From contig CM029126.1 of assembly GCA_016859345.1 (NCBI GenBank), positions 7,309,527 to 7,373,526 of the forward strand: 64,000 bases of DNA, given 5' to 3'. How positions within the stretch are numbered: position 1 is the first letter of the stretch; each line of letters opens with the position of its first letter. The notes under the pieces were generated by a model. It made no database searches. It was not told the origin of the DNA and saw only the letters and a list, made by a program, of their open reading frames with translations. Positions 1 through 13,900 of the stretch are shown in pieces. The position numbers and the translations under genes were made by a program. The stretch comes from Istiophorus platypterus. Taxonomy: Eukaryota; Chordata; Actinopteri; Istiophoriformes; Istiophoridae.

Positions 1-221
1 AACAAGTCATAACCGCAGTAGATAACTACACCAATCAGCCTCAACACTGAAACCACTTAACAGTTCTGGTTGATTGCTGTAGACCTTTGCATGAATCACA
101 CTGTCATACTTTTAAATACTTTCTCCCACAGCTCATGATGTGTATGTCACTTTTTTCATCCGTGGCTTGTTTTTGTAATAACCGGATGTCCCTAATTGAT
201 TTTTTTTTTTTCCTTTCTATT

Positions 222-345
222 CTGTCTAATGATTATTTTCATTATCAGTGAATTATTGTAATTTTTTGCTCTATAAAATGTCAGGGGGAAAAAAAACAAG
301 CCCCGAGAACAGCAAGAAAATTTTCACGTTTTCGAAGCTTGCACC
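222..345 (+). repeat. Partial dispersed repeat, 'tctataaaatgtcaga' family
   Basis: It contains ctaatgattattttcatta followed by ctctataaaatgtcag, the 5' part of a repeat family seen at least five more times in this window. The remainder is diverged or lost. I recall this family as abundant in percomorph fish. The coordinates are approximate. Confidence 0.5.
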
Positions 346-1355
346 AAAAACGGTTGTTGCTTGTAAACAGATTCTAATTTAATTAGTAGGTCACTAAAAC
401 ACATTAATTGCTGATTAGTTTCCCATTGACTCATAGTTTAAGCTCTTTTCTAGTGATTTATTTTACATTTTTCTTGGGTAAGACTCACTTGTAATCATGT
501 GATATTGAACACATTGACATGTGACATTTCCCATAGAAACAGTAATTGTCAACTGCCATTTACATATGTTAAAAATGAGCCTTTATCATGCCTTATGCTG
601 ATAATAACCCATCAAGTTATTTGCTGTGTTTGTCCATTTAGTGATGGAAATTGTATCTCTGAACGTATTATTTTGACCTGATGAACATTAAATTGAGAAT
701 GATATGTTATGTATTTCAATAAATGCATGTGTTAACAAAAGGCTTGGACCCACATGTCATATGCATATAATTATTTTGTGTTCTTTTGAAACATGCGAAA
801 AAGCCCATGTAGTTGTGAAAGGCAAAGATTTGAATACAAAAACTCATTTCCTTTTGGACTCCATCAGAAAGAGTTTCATCCTTCTTTATAAAGTGAAAAA
901 TCCTAATGAACAAAATTGATTTACATTATTTTATTGGTCATAGCCTCTAGCAGGAAAACTTAAATGTGCACAGGAAATTATAGCACACAACCTAGAAGCG
1001 GAAACCGTCTACTAAGCAGCAGTAGGAAGCTGCTCTGTTGTTGTGCTCTGTGAAGAGTAAAAAAGGAGCGAGGGGGTGTTTTCGCGTCTCTGTAATGAAG
1101 AGCAAGACTCGATGCTGTTGTCGTCCTTGGTTTGAGGTCCTGCTGTCGTGTTGCCCTGAGTGATGGAGCAGGAAATGATGCAGCAGTGTGGAGTCTACAT
1201 CGCGTTTTTTTTTGGGGGGGGGTAAGAGCCAATGAGCTCCAGTTGGTAATGGGATTGGCCTGTTGGGTGGGGTGGTTTGTGGGTGCATGTGTGTGTACAG
1301 TATGTCATGTATGTCACAAATGGTGATTGGGGAAAAAACAGAGTGATGTGGTTGC

Positions 1356-1398
1356 TGTGTGTGTGTGTGTGTGTTTGTGTGTGTCCGTGTGAGTGTGT
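1356..1398 (+). repeat. GT microsatellite (imperfect)
   Basis: An alternating tg tract interrupted by ttt and ccg. Open frames crossing it are translations of the tract. Confidence 0.95.
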
Positions 1399-3079
1399 CA
1401 TGATGAAAGATGATGGCTAGGAGGGCTGTGGCGTGCACACTGAGCTTTACTGTGAAAGAATCAATGCAGTGATTGAATGACTGACTGTCATCTCTCCCTG
1501 TCCCTCCTGAGGTGTAATTACTGAGGTGGAATAGCCGTGTTCCTACTGGTCATAAATCCCAATCTCACTGCCCGGTGACAGTGATGGTGACCAAGACCAC
1601 TGGAGCATATCCGCTTTGGCGGAGCTGCAGTTGGACTGAAGAGATGCCCTGTTTGGAGAAAAGCACTCTGGACATAACAAACACAGAAACACTGAAGGTA
1701 GAGGATAAAAAAAAAATATTGTATACAGGTACTTTTATTGCCTTGGAAACGTGTTTTTTTTTTTTGGGGGGGGGCCTTCTCCTCATGAGTTTAAATTAAA
1801 TCATGATCAGTTTTAGGTTTATGTTTATGACTCATGTTTGGTTGGATTAAAACACTGAGGTCAATAATTGCCGCAGGTTTATCATGCAGCAGTAATAATG
1901 CACTCTAGCACATTCACAGCGTCCTCATTAACTGTGACTTGTTCATGTTATCACTTGCTGTGTAGCGCTCCTGTCACATTAGCTATAAGCTGCTCTGCTT
2001 GAAATGGATGAGTCAGCTAAATGCATACAACACTGTATAATGTATCATATGTATATATGAACTCCTGATGAATCTTGATGCTCAGTTCATACTTTAATGC
2101 TCCAGGGGGCTTAAAAGATTAGTTCTGTGATTATATATAATCCATATTATCATGCCATAGAGTGCTAATGCAAATAAATGCCATGAAAAAAATGGCACTG
2201 CACCCAAATACAGATAATTATTTAAGCATTATTTAAACATTATTTGACAGCATATGCATAAATAATCTTAAACTGTTTGTTCATCTGGAGATGGTTTGCT
2301 TGTGTGCAGACTTTACATCTTCCATTTTCAGTGCCTGTGCAAAAAGGCACATGCTTTTCTGTTTTTATTACTGTCGTCCATTGAGCAGCGGTTGCATCCC
2401 GTGCTCAAGAGCACCTCAACAGCTACCGGAGAGCTTAACCTTTTTATTTTACTTGTTTTTTTTTTTTGTGGCTGGGAAAGTTTTCCTAGCGGTTCCACGG
2501 CCGTGAATCAGTCGGTGACTATCGTGCCAACTTTTCGGTCTTTTCTTTTGTTTTCCCATTAATATGGCGCACGGAGTAACTCTGTATGAGTCGGGCTCTG
2601 TGTTGATGTTGGTTCACTTCCTGTTCCTGCAATTTACAATATTCTCTAAGGAACTATGGGCGCTGGGTATCAGCAGCATAGAGCCCCTGGAGTCCTGAAT
2701 AAAGGAGATACTGTACCTTGCGCTCTCATACATAAAGAATCTTCATAGAAGTCACACAAGCACGAGGCAGCTGGTGTGTGGTGAATTCGCAGCTTTGGAT
2801 TTTGTTTTTTGTTTTTTTTGAGTCAACATAGCTTCACTTTGTTCAATCATCTGCAGGGGTACTGTTTCAGAAGACGCGTGCCGTTCCCATCCCTTACTGT
2901 TTGTTTTCTATTATTTTTATGCATTTAGATCAGTGTGGATCTATGCCCTCTTGTCACTGGCTGCATATGTATGAGTGGGAGGCTAAGCAGAGGCGATCCC
3001 CTGCTGGCACACTATATCCTGTAGCTCACTCACACTCTCCCTTTATCCTGTAGACAGTATATACGGCTCTCCCTCCCAC

Positions 3080-3142
3080 CATCTCCCTCCCTCTCTCTCC
3101 CTCTCTCTCTCTCTTTCTTTCTCTCTCTCTCTCTCCCCCTCT
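3080..3142 (+). repeat. CT-rich microsatellite
   Basis: A polypyrimidine tract of ctctct and ccctcc units, all C/T from about 3080 to 3142 apart from one or two A/T-rich edges. Confidence 0.9.
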
Positions 3143-3358
3143 TGTGTGTGATCAGTATTCAGCTGCTAGAGGAGAAAGTGTCACAGGTTGTCTCAGAGCT
3201 CAGCGTGGTTAAAAAGACAACATGAGTGGCTCATTTCCCTGGATTTAATGTATGTGGACACTCTGACATTGTCAGAACCACCTTGCATATGTAATGTACA
3301 TATAAATACGTATGTATGTATGTGTGTGCTATGACATCCTATCACAGCACTCTGTCCT

Positions 3359-3359
3359 G

Positions 3360-3400
<41 letters not shown>
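3359..3400 (+). repeat. GT microsatellite
   Basis: An uninterrupted gt tract ending in gcgcgca. Alternating purine-pyrimidine sequence of this kind can adopt Z-DNA. Confidence 0.95.
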
Positions 3401-6400
3401 CGCTTAAGCATTACCATAGCACCCACTCTGCTCTGCTTCTTGTCTTATTTTCCATTGATTCCTCTGCTGGAGTGTAAAGTAGGCAGCAGGGGATGTGACT
3501 GACCTGCTTCAACACAGTGTGGGCAACTAGGGAAATTCAAATGAAGCCAACCTGCACATCACTACGACAAACTGCCATTCAAATCTTGTCCACCTCGGTA
3601 TCACGGTAGTGAAAGGTACTTCCAGGACGTCAGGGGATGCGGGGCACATGATGGCTTCTCTTTAAAAAATCTCACGGAATAAAAACAGCTTGCAAAAATG
3701 TCAAATTTTTTACACACTGGATGACACCTCTATACTGTATATTCAACTTTATTGGTTTGACTTTCAAAGCCAGCGGCAGTTATTGTACCATTTGGCGGCA
3801 ACATAGCAAAGTAATCATTTGTTCTATGGAAAAGTTCAGTGAAGTCAGCAAATGTGTTTATTTTTTCCGTGACGTGCAGTTCCACCTTCGACACCAGAGC
3901 AAAACATCCAGTCATCGGTTAATGTCCCTGGGTATAATCAAAAAATCACATTTTAACTATATTTTCAAATACAAAGGTAATAACGTTCAATTACTGTAAG
4001 TACTGTACTGTAAGCAAGGAAGCAAACTGAACTAAGACAGAAGTTATGGAGTGTTTTCATAGTAGAAAGTAGAGAGGAGGGGAGCAAACATGAGAAAGAC
4101 AGTATATAAAAATAAGTACACAGACTTTAGAAATCCGAAACCATAAAGGTTTATTCGGGTAAAGAAAAATCCAAAGAAAACAAATGACTTTAAGATGCCT
4201 TTTAAAGATTCGCAATGATTTCTCCTCTTAGACTTTGCAGAGGGTTAGTACCAAAGTTGAGGCGAAAGGACGGCAAGAACAAGATAGATCAAATCATGAC
4301 CAGATTGATTAAACGTGCATCTTAAACGGTGTGTACTCACAGTATCTCACCGAGGTACGAGGCTGCTCAAACCTAGTTCTGTAGAAATTCATATCCAGAC
4401 CAAAATGTCACTCTTAAAAGGCAGATCCTTCTTGTTCTACTTTAGTGTAAGTGACACAACTTAACATCTCACCTCATCCTCTCTTGACGTTGAGTCCCTT
4501 TGATTTCATTTGACTCCTCCTTTTAAGGAGTTCAGTCTTTGTCAGGAGAATGAAAACCTCTTGCTCTTCTTGACTTTGAATTAGGTCGGAGTCATTCCGG
4601 CAATCAGAGGACAATCTGATTGTGTTGCTGGGCTGATACTAAACCTACAGCCATCACATTTACATTTACATTACATTACTGCATATTTATTCATAGAGCA
4701 CTGTCACGATGGGGCCTGAGTGGAATGATAGATGGAGCTAATGCATTTTACTCCGAGATGGGCGGAGGAGCATGAATCAATAGGAACTGCGGCCCTTCCA
4801 CTTTGTGCAAAGAAAATATCTGGATGCAAAAAAATAAATAAATAAAAAAAACTACAGTGTTAGCAGAGGGATGAAAGTCGAGGAGCAGTGGAGAGGAAAT
4901 GTCGTTTTCTGTTTGCCCTTGATTGAATAATTGCCACATTGACATGCATTGACCGTACATTAGATGCCTGATCATACTTAATGCATATTTGATATTTATC
5001 ATCCATGTCAGTCAGGGCCTTCACGTCCTGCTAGATGTGTAAAGGGCAGCAGCAGGCATGTGTGGGCTTATTGCTCAGACAGGCGTGATGTTCTCTGATG
5101 TTCCCTCCCTTCACTTCGCCAGGCTGGGTCACCTAGGGCTGATTTGGACTGGACCAAAAGGGAAAAAGGGACATGTCTCCTGGGATTGGGGGAAAACAAC
5201 AACTCCTAAAGAATTCGTAGGAATTGAATGAGACTCAAGGGACGAAAAACCTGATGAGAAGGGGCTGGCAGGTTATGTCTCCTTTTGACGAAATAGTCCC
5301 AGGGATTAGGAGCTTCATAACCTAAATTCAGAAAACAAAAAGTGCCCTTTTCTGTAATCCTGTTTGCTTCTACCGCATATGGAGAACCATGAAAAATTAA
5401 ACAAATTGCACCAAGGAAGGGATTTAAAAACCAACGTGACAACAACAAAGATTTATTGTGTTGTTCTTTGTAAAGTCACTGTTGCCCATCTGTGTAGCTG
5501 GAATGGATTGGGGGAAGGAGATATGCAGATGTGAAAAAGCAGCTTAAGAAGCTCCTGAAAAGCCAGACTCTGCCACCAAAGTGGTGGTGATCTACTGAGG
5601 GTTTTGTGGTTGTTTTTCTGCTTACTACACAGGATCAGTATAGTTTCATTTCTCTCATTAGGCTGCTCTCTCTTTGGACCCCACTGTATACGTGATTATA
5701 GACTCTGTCAGAGCTACCCTCTACCCTCCTTTTTTTTCATTTATTTTAATTTCTGCCCTTTGCAGAGGTATGTTTTTTTTTCCTTCCTTGTACAACCAGT
5801 AAAGCCACTCAGGCTTTTCCACCGCTTGTCAGTTTATGTTCCCCTGCAGGCCATGTAAAGTGGCTTAGGTGACCCCACCATGACAGGGGTCCTTTCAAGC
5901 CTTAAGAAACCCCCTGCCCAGCCATAAAGAGAACACATACGCTCGGAAATAGCATGTGCACGCGCACACTCATCATTCATTGGGCTGTAAGTCACGGCGC
6001 TGAGACCATTTGGGTGGATGAAGGGTTTTTTTTTTCTTTTCCCTATATTTATGGGACTTTAGGGACTGCTGCATGCTGCCTGGGGTGTTTGTTGATCAGC
6101 CTCAGGGATGGAGGAGGAGGTATATGTGTATATTTGTGTATTTATTGGTCAAGAAATGCCATTACCCTGACCATACCAACACACTTAACCCCCAAGTCAC
6201 ACATCGAATAGCCTGCGCATAGCCTATAGTCCGTGTTATCATGCAGGGATGTTTAAATTCTGCTCCTAATACACAAGAAGGAGAAGCACAGTGTACACTG
6301 ACTTGAATATGTGAAGTGAATATGTGTTGTTTTTCAAGATAAAATTTTTCAGTGATGATAAGAAATACAGAAATTATTAGGGAAGCCCAGTCCTGTCTTC

Positions 6401-6448
6401 TTCCATATTTTTCCTTGCAGTGCCAACTCTGCATCTGTACACCGCAGC

Positions 6449-6483
6449 CTATTAAATATGCCTTCAGTCTATTAAATATGCCT
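6449..6483 (+). repeat. 20-bp direct tandem repeat
   Basis: ctattaaatatgcct occurs at 6449 and again at 6469, separated by five bases. Confidence 0.75.
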
Positions 6484-6554
6484 CTCACTGACTTTCTCTA
6501 CTCTTTAACACACCGAAGTCCCCGAGCCTCAATTTAATCTTGCCTCCCCCACAG

Positions 6555-6605
6555 TTTTCTCTCCTCCCTCTGCTAAGTTACCCAGAATGCCACGGAAGCA
6601 GACAG
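6555..6605 (+). other. Possible 51-nt cassette exon (weak)
   Basis: A segment of exactly 51 nt lies between a C/T-rich acceptor (tgcctcccccacag ending at 6554) and a consensus donor (gtgagt at 6606). Two of its three frames are open, for example FSPPSAKLPRMPRKQT. The length is a multiple of three, so inclusion would not shift the frame. It matches nothing I know in GH47 proteins, whose stem region is poorly conserved. Paired splice signals of this quality occur by chance in a 64 kb intronic sequence. Confidence 0.12.
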
Positions 6606-9600
6606 GTGAGTCGCTAACTCCTTCCCAGTGGGTTTGAAGCATCCCCATACATTCTGTTTTGCCGCATAACTCTTTCTGACTTTAACGTCCTCCCCATCAA
6701 ATTGCTGCTTGATCAAATGCTGTCATTTTAGAGGACTGTCTTTTTAACTTCCAGAGAATTTACAGCACTGGCATGATCAGTCTGTTAAAACAGTTCGTTT
6801 TTATATTGACCAAGGTTTATTGATTTCACACCTGGCACGGTTTACGGGGCAGCTTCACCAGCATTGGTGGCACTTGTGAAGTTTTTCTTTTTTTCTTTTT
6901 TCCCCCCTGTAAAATTTCAACTTTGCTTTCCATCCAGGTGTTTTGTAATTCGATTGAATTTGACTTCTGCCAGCTTACTCAAGCGCCCGTTCACACATTA
7001 GGGAAATTAGCATTGTAGTCATAAAATTGAATTGGGCACTCGTGATAATGTGATCAAGGATGAGTTTGTGTGCATGCGTATGTGTGAACAGCTCTACAAC
7101 CGAGCCTTACTGCATGCTAATAGAGCTAAAACGACTCATTTTGAAACAAATGTGTTTTCCCAGTATGTTTTTTTCTTCCCATTATCATATTCCTTAACAC
7201 ATTTCAGTATCAGCTTTAACCCTGTAGTTTTTCACTTTTCATTCTTGTGGTCTTTCTGTCAGTGTTTTTCCTTGATAGTATGATAGTATGATTAGTGGTT
7301 CCAGAGAGTGTTCAACACTTCACACTGTCATGCCACATTTCTGTCCGCTTTTATCCTATTGATAACAACATACCAGTCCCAGTACCTTTCTATTTCTATT
7401 GAAGTGTAAAAAAAAGGGGGGGGGGGGTCCAGATGATGAACCGGAGGGTAATTTCATTCTGTTTTCAAGGACCCCCCTCTTGGAAGAAAACTGTTCCTTT
7501 GTTTCTCTATTTGGGGTATTTATCAGTAGCATCTGTAGTAGTTTCCCCACTACCTCAAGTAAACATGACATAGAAATGCTCATGGACACGGCCTGGGTAT
7601 TCAAAGAAGAAGAAGTGAGAAATACAAAGCAGACAGAGAATCTCCAAACTTCCATCCTCTGCTAGCACAGTGTAGCTAGAAGCTAACAGTGATAAACGCT
7701 CCTCTCAGACTAAAGTTTGGATTCATAAAGCATTTGTGTTCAAAGCAACTGGGACGCCAGGGGTTTGCTGTTTCTATCCCTCTCGCTCTTATTTCCTCTG
7801 TTGTCCTCTTTCTGTTACTCTCCCTCCTCTGCACTCTTCTCTGGTTTCCCTTGATATTCATGCCTTCTTTTGAGTTCATCCCCTGCTCTCCCTCAGCCTA
7901 TCTCTCTCTTTCTGCTTTCTTTTTCCTATCTTTTGTTCCAGAGTGGAGGCGATCCCTTTGCTTATGGAAAAAAAAATGATTATCTAAGCTTGGCCACAAA
8001 CTTGAATAATTGTGCTGCTCAGTTTTGCTCCTCATGGACAGTTTGGGGGAAAAATGAGGATGGGACGACTTTGTAACAGGACAAGGGGACTAGGCTGGGC
8101 TTTTCTCTGGCTTTTGTCAGTATGTTTTTCAAAGGGTGTCTCCTGTCCTCCTTGCCAAAGAAGGCCTGATGGGAATCTCGATGTTCCCACTTGAGCGAAG
8201 GGAGGGGAGGAGGAATGGAGCGGCTGCAGTTAGAGGTTAAAATAGGCCTATGCCAGTGAATCACCTTAACTGGCTGGAAAAAATCTTGGTAGGGAGACAG
8301 TTAAGGACCTTAGGCGTCCTTGGGCAAGGCATTTGCACCATTTGGAGGCTACTACTAGTAGGTCTCAACTAGCAATGCTGAATTTCTAAAGCAGGCAGTA
8401 GCCCTAGGGCTTCAGACCTTTAGGTAAACTGATTAATTGTAAGTCTTTTTGAAAATGTGGATGACTGAAGCATAGTAACTACTGGCAAAATGGAATGACC
8501 TTTGTTTATATTACACACCATTTGGTGTGTAGTTTAAACTGTAAATATAAATTATAATGATATGTTTTAGTTCTATTTTTATATGCTTTTATATGCTTAA
8601 GACAAACATGTTAATCATTGAGCTATAGTTGCTGTGTTCGAGTAAAGGCTTTAATAGTCATAATGAGGATGTGTTTGTCTTCCATCCCTCACAGTTGATT
8701 CTAGAAATAATACTTTTTAAGATATAAATGCCCAAAAATGGCATCCCAGATGGGGCATTTTTGAGTGTGAAAATTAAACTCAAAGTTTTTGTAATTGAAC
8801 AAAAACAGTTCACAGGCCTTAGTTTTAGGACCACAAGCGTTATGTAGAGAGAATTGGAAAAAAAAAATCTGAGACAGTGCTCCAACCACTTTTTAGGTTC
8901 TATCTGATGTGACACGGAATGAACCCAGTATTCCATCTAGTGGTTGGCGATATTTGGAAAAACCCCGGTCATGTCATTTTATATCTCAAAACAGATTTAG
9001 AATTGTAATATAAGTCATTTTCAAGCAATTGAAGACAGATTTCTATCATTTCATACTTTATATCATAATGTCCATCCATAAACCCGGAAAAAGAGTACTA
9101 TTTGGTTTCTAAGGCTCCTGGGGAAGTATAGTGATGCTACCATGTTGCATCTGTCGTGTTTATTGTACCTGTTGGGAACTTGATTGATCAGTAGGGGCCT
9201 GCAGCTCATTTTTGCACCTGGGCTCCCTAATGTGCTAGTCTTGCCCTGCTGGTTAATTCAAAGACATTTTGTGACTGTATAAGTAAGATAAAAGCATTGC
9301 TGACAAAGAAAAATGGTGGTCCACAGGCATCTCATATGATCAAATAAATCAAGAGGTGAGGCGATGAGGTAATATTGCAGAGAAGGGTGTTTTATATTCA
9401 GCTGCAAAGGAGGAGATAGGGGTTTAAAGGTTTTCAGCTATATTTAAAAGAAGGCTGTTCTATTGTGGCCTCCAGGCTGAAACCACATATTGATCTGGTC
9501 TGGATCAGGCCTGGATGTTTGCCTCCAATCAATGTCTGGTTCAGTGAAAACCATCTATCTGGAACAGCACGTTTGGTAGGTTTGTATTTGTCCCTGATGG

Positions 9601-10196
9601 CCATTGATCAGTATAGGGCGGGATTGCTGCAGGATGTTAAATCACAGGGGAAGGATGTCTGTGAAATCATCTGGGAAATGAAACTGAACGTGCGTATTCG
9701 AGATGGCCTGTTTGTACGTCCACATGCTTGCTTGCATCACCCGGCTATCACCAGTTTCAGGCCTGTTTTAGGAGCCCGTTTCTCAGATGTTTTTGTTTTT
9801 GTTCATATCTCCCCCACCTGCTGCTCATAGTCAGCAGCTAATGCAGATTGCAGTTTATCATTTCTGTCACATACATTCACAACACGAGACGAGGGACATG
9901 ACAGAGTACATGTTTATCAGGCTCTTAGTTACAATCTCTGATAAACTATATTGCTTCAGAGTCAGCTACCTGCAGGTTTCACTGCCTCACTCAGCCTGCC
10001 AAGTAAATAACGCGAGCAGAGATGCAGACACCTGCCTCGAACCACCGTGAAGCAGATTAGTAACAAACGCTCCCTCCGCCTCTCTTCCATTTGTTTTGGT
10101 GCTTTTTTTTTCTCACATTTCCAATCAGACTTGCACTTTCTATCCTTCCCTTTGTTTTCTCACTGTGTCTGCCTCACACAAAGGCATTCTCACATA

Positions 10197-10221
10197 CAAA
10201 CACACACACACACACACACAC
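10197..10221 (+). repeat. CA microsatellite (short)
   Basis: About twelve ca units, followed 40 bp later by a run of G. Confidence 0.9.
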
Positions 10222-10599
10222 TATAGTAATAACTCAAAGCCTCAGGATATGATCACAAAGGGGGGGGGGGTCCTATGAGTCTTTCTGGGATTTATCAGCA
10301 TTTTACAGAGACACCGACACAAGAATGAAATTTGTGAATCGCAGCACATGGATAGGCCTGCATGGACTTGGCAAATATCAGACTCAACATTATCTTTTGA
10401 CTAAAGAACCTAGTAGCAGCTAAAAAGTATGTCGTCGAGCCTGCTATACTCTCAAGGCTTGGACCACGAAAAGTCCATAAGTGGCTATACGTCCACTTTG
10501 AGCTTTCGTCCTCCTAAGTCGGAACCGCTGCCCATCTACGGTAGGCCATTCATGCAGACGACAGATGGCAAGTTACGGGTCTCTGCTGTGTCTTGACAA

Positions 10600-10997
10600 C
10601 AGACTCCAACTCATTTTCTCCTTGACAAAAATTAACCACCGATTGGAGATAGATTTTTCATTTTCATTACGGCGTACTACCTTACTTAATCAGATAAAAT
10701 AGAACCAAGAGAGTGGAGAGGAGAGGAGGGAAAAAAGGGAAGATGGCATGGAGAAAGATGCAGCAAAAAGGTAAAAGAGTGAAGCAAAGGTAAGTATGGA
10801 CAAGGCGAGGGAAAACACATAAGCACAGAAAACAATAAAGGTAAAAAGGATCAAGAGGTGAAACAATAATCTCGCAAGAAACAGCCAAGACAGACCTCTC
10901 GGTTCGTTTGAGTGTCTCGCTCCGTCTCTGTGGATCCTCTGTAATGGCCATGCTCAGAAAAGCAAGGCATTGCACAGACTCTAACTCATTTTCTCCT
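10600..10997 (+). repeat. Spaced 23-bp direct repeat
   Basis: cagact(c/t)caact-like repeats at 10600-10622 and 10975-10997 agree in 22 of 23 positions; each ends in aactcattttctcct. The 352 bp between them are purine-rich (aaggtaaaa and gagaggag stretches) and look like no known element. Confidence 0.7.
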
Positions 10998-13900
10998 GCT
11001 CCCAAGACGCATTTTAGGGGGTAAAAAGGATTTAAGCTCGGGCACAGAGAGCTTTTCTGAGACGCGGAACTACTTTAACGCCATGTTCCTGGTTTGTGGT
11101 GGTTGAGGAACTCAGGGGACCGGCAACCTCTGAATGTGGCAGAAAGTCTCTCTGCACGAGCTTCACATAAACACAGGGTGGATTTTTGTTGGGATATTCA
11201 CATGGAGGTATGTGTAATAAATTAAATCACATTAAGTGTACTAAAGCCAAGCCTTTTTTTCATGCAGGAACATTTTCCTTATTTGAAGGGCTTCATTGCA
11301 AGGTCCTTATTCTGCCATGGCTGCGTATACTTTCTGCCAAGGTTGCTTGAGAGGGATTGGGGCTATTTAACTCACAGACTTTTCATTTTCAATATTTATG
11401 ACTCTTTTCTGCCACATTACGGCACTATAAGTTATTTACTTGCACCTGGTTCGAGCGTTTCTATTTATTAGATGTGTAGGCGCTTTCGTGCCGTTGAGCT
11501 GCATAAACAACAGTGGTGCCATGATGAGACAACTCCGTGACTGCAGCCCCCCAGGGAAGAAGCAGGTTTCGGTAATACAGCTGGGGGTTCTCAAACTTAT
11601 GATTAAGCGCATTTTTTAATGGGTTCATAAGATTTTGCTGGATCAAACATAGAACTAAATTTATTATTGAAGTGAATGAATCTCCTCTCTGAATTGAAAT
11701 ACAGTAAATAATAAAGGGTGCAGTTTTATTATGGGTAAGTATAAAACCTCACAGTCAAAAAAGGTATAAAATTCTTACAGAGGCACTTCAGTACACATTA
11801 AATAGTATTTGCCACTTTAATGTTTGTATTTTTAGTATATATTTCACTTAAAATAAATGGAAACAGTATTATGCACAGTCAAATCTCAAATTGATGTGTG
11901 GGGGTACATAGATAAAAAAAATAAAATAAAGTAGTTATTGCACTTAAAGGATAAACATTATTTTCAGATAACTTTGTAAAAATTTCAATTGAAAAAATTG
12001 CCCCCTTACCAGCTGTGTTTTAAACACCTGAAAAAGAAGAAAGAAATGTTGCATATGATTGCAACATCTTCACCAAAAGACATTTCACCCTGTCAAGAGA
12101 GAGGAAAGGAAAAATCATAATGGTTCTTTCTCCCCCTCTCTCTGTCTCACAATAAAAAATGCCTTCCCTGTTGTAATAGTGTCAAGATTGCATTTGTGGT
12201 CTGTTTTTTATCCTGTCTCTTTGAAGCTTTTAGTTGTCTGAACTTGAGGGGAGGCTTTTCCTCTGCTGTTTCCGTACTTTTATTACCTCTGGCATTGTGT
12301 ATATTTTAATTTTGTGTACGCTTTTTGACGGTTTATGGTTTATTTAATGGTAGTTATTTGGTCTTTATTCACATAGTCATATTTTTAATTTGGTTTTGGT
12401 TTGTATTTTTAAAGTGCTATGTGAGATGCTATTATGGTATCTGTTGGAGAAAATAACCCTCTCATCCTCTGGAGACTAGTTTATCCCCATCTCATGGGAA
12501 GGGTTGACGTGCCTAAACCTTTTGTCCTTGTTATCAGACCATCGTGTAACAGAGATCTTCCCTGCCGTCAAATTAGACTCTGCAGACACACCCTGTGGTA
12601 ATTTGTCAGTCCTTGCACTCAAATAACAACTAAAGAAAAGCCCATTCTCTCTCGTTTCCATTTTGGAACCACTCATTGGTTGTGATTTTTCGGGCAGCAT
12701 GTCCTTTTAAACTACCAGTAATCACTGTTCAAACATTTCATGACTAGCCTAAATGGATTTTACCTCTGTGCCTGTGTTGAGTTGTAAGCTTTTGCCCACA
12801 TGCCTTTGAAAAAAAGTCTTCTATGTACACTACATCGGTTTACTCAACTTCCATGTACAAACAGAACTAAATCAAAAGTTTACCGGTGCGTCACTGCACT
12901 CAAGCATCGGGTGGCACGTAGTAGAAACTTGTTCCCCATAACCTTTGGCGCCCAATCTCTCAAAACCATCTTAGATACGTCTGTGACATCTGCAGCTGTG
13001 TAATAGGTGTTATCTGAGGGGCCAGGAGGTGATAGGATTGGTGTTTTTGAGGATGCTGGTTTCACTGTGAGAAAAACAGGCTAATCCTGGGGCTCCCTGG
13101 TTTTATGATCGACTACAGGGTCACCTTTAGCCACTCTGTTCGCTGTTTGTATTTCAAACTTGTGATTGAATTGTTCTCCCACTGAACTACTTTTTCGCCC
13201 CTTGGTTACAAGCTCTCCCCAAATGAAGACATCTGGACATGATGTTGTGTGGCATGATAGGGCGGTAGGGACCGGCTCCGATATGATTGCTAATCCATTT
13301 GAAGTGGATCGATAGCTTAGCGCATAAGTGTTTCTGTCACACCAATAACATGGCCTCTTGCTAGCAGCATTAGAGCCTCGGATAAATGTCCGAGTGAGCT
13401 CTTGGCCATTTCTATAGAGCCGATCACGCTATTTCTCAGATACAATAACGTCTTAATAGGGTAAATCTCTTTTGCCCTCCAGGTTTGTGTTTGAAAAAAT
13501 GATCCTGCACATGTAAGTGATCGATAATCCCCTGAGGCTTTACGAAGGGCTTTAATGCTTTTATATCACACCAATGATACAATTTGTTGGGCTGAGCTAA
13601 AAATATATGCAGTCATGGCAGTGCTGGTTCAATAACAGACACAGATGTTTTAGACATAGACATTGGAATATAAAGATTCCATTGAACATATCAATATCTC
13701 ATGCAAACGTTTATATAAGCTTAAGCAGTGTGATTAGATCAATACTATTATTGAAAGTGACTTGAATTGCTTCTCTGTAGGGCTTTACATTTGATTTGTC
13801 TTTTTATTCCCGCTTACTTTATTCTGCTTTGTGGTTGGTTTGCTCCTTTGAATGAGTTTGAGATATAATTTGAATTTGTAAAGTAATGGTGACGATAAGT

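Noticed and set aside
992..1438. 148-codon open frame on the minus strand
   Set aside because: Its threonine/histidine-rich part is the translation of the GT tract at 1356-1398, and the rest resembles nothing known.
4100..4520. Possible minus-strand exon suggested by splice-like ctcac motifs near 4337-4350
   Set aside because: No open frame of useful length on the minus strand and no recognisable protein.
8310..8340. tccttgggcaaggcattt, resembling a tRNA-derived SINE segment
   Set aside because: The match is one short phrase; no A-box/B-box arrangement or tail is visible nearby.
9465..9830. 121-codon open frame on the + strand
   Set aside because: Composition is not protein-like, no domain or motif is recognisable, and overlapping frames are similar. 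Frames of this length are expected by chance in 64 kb.
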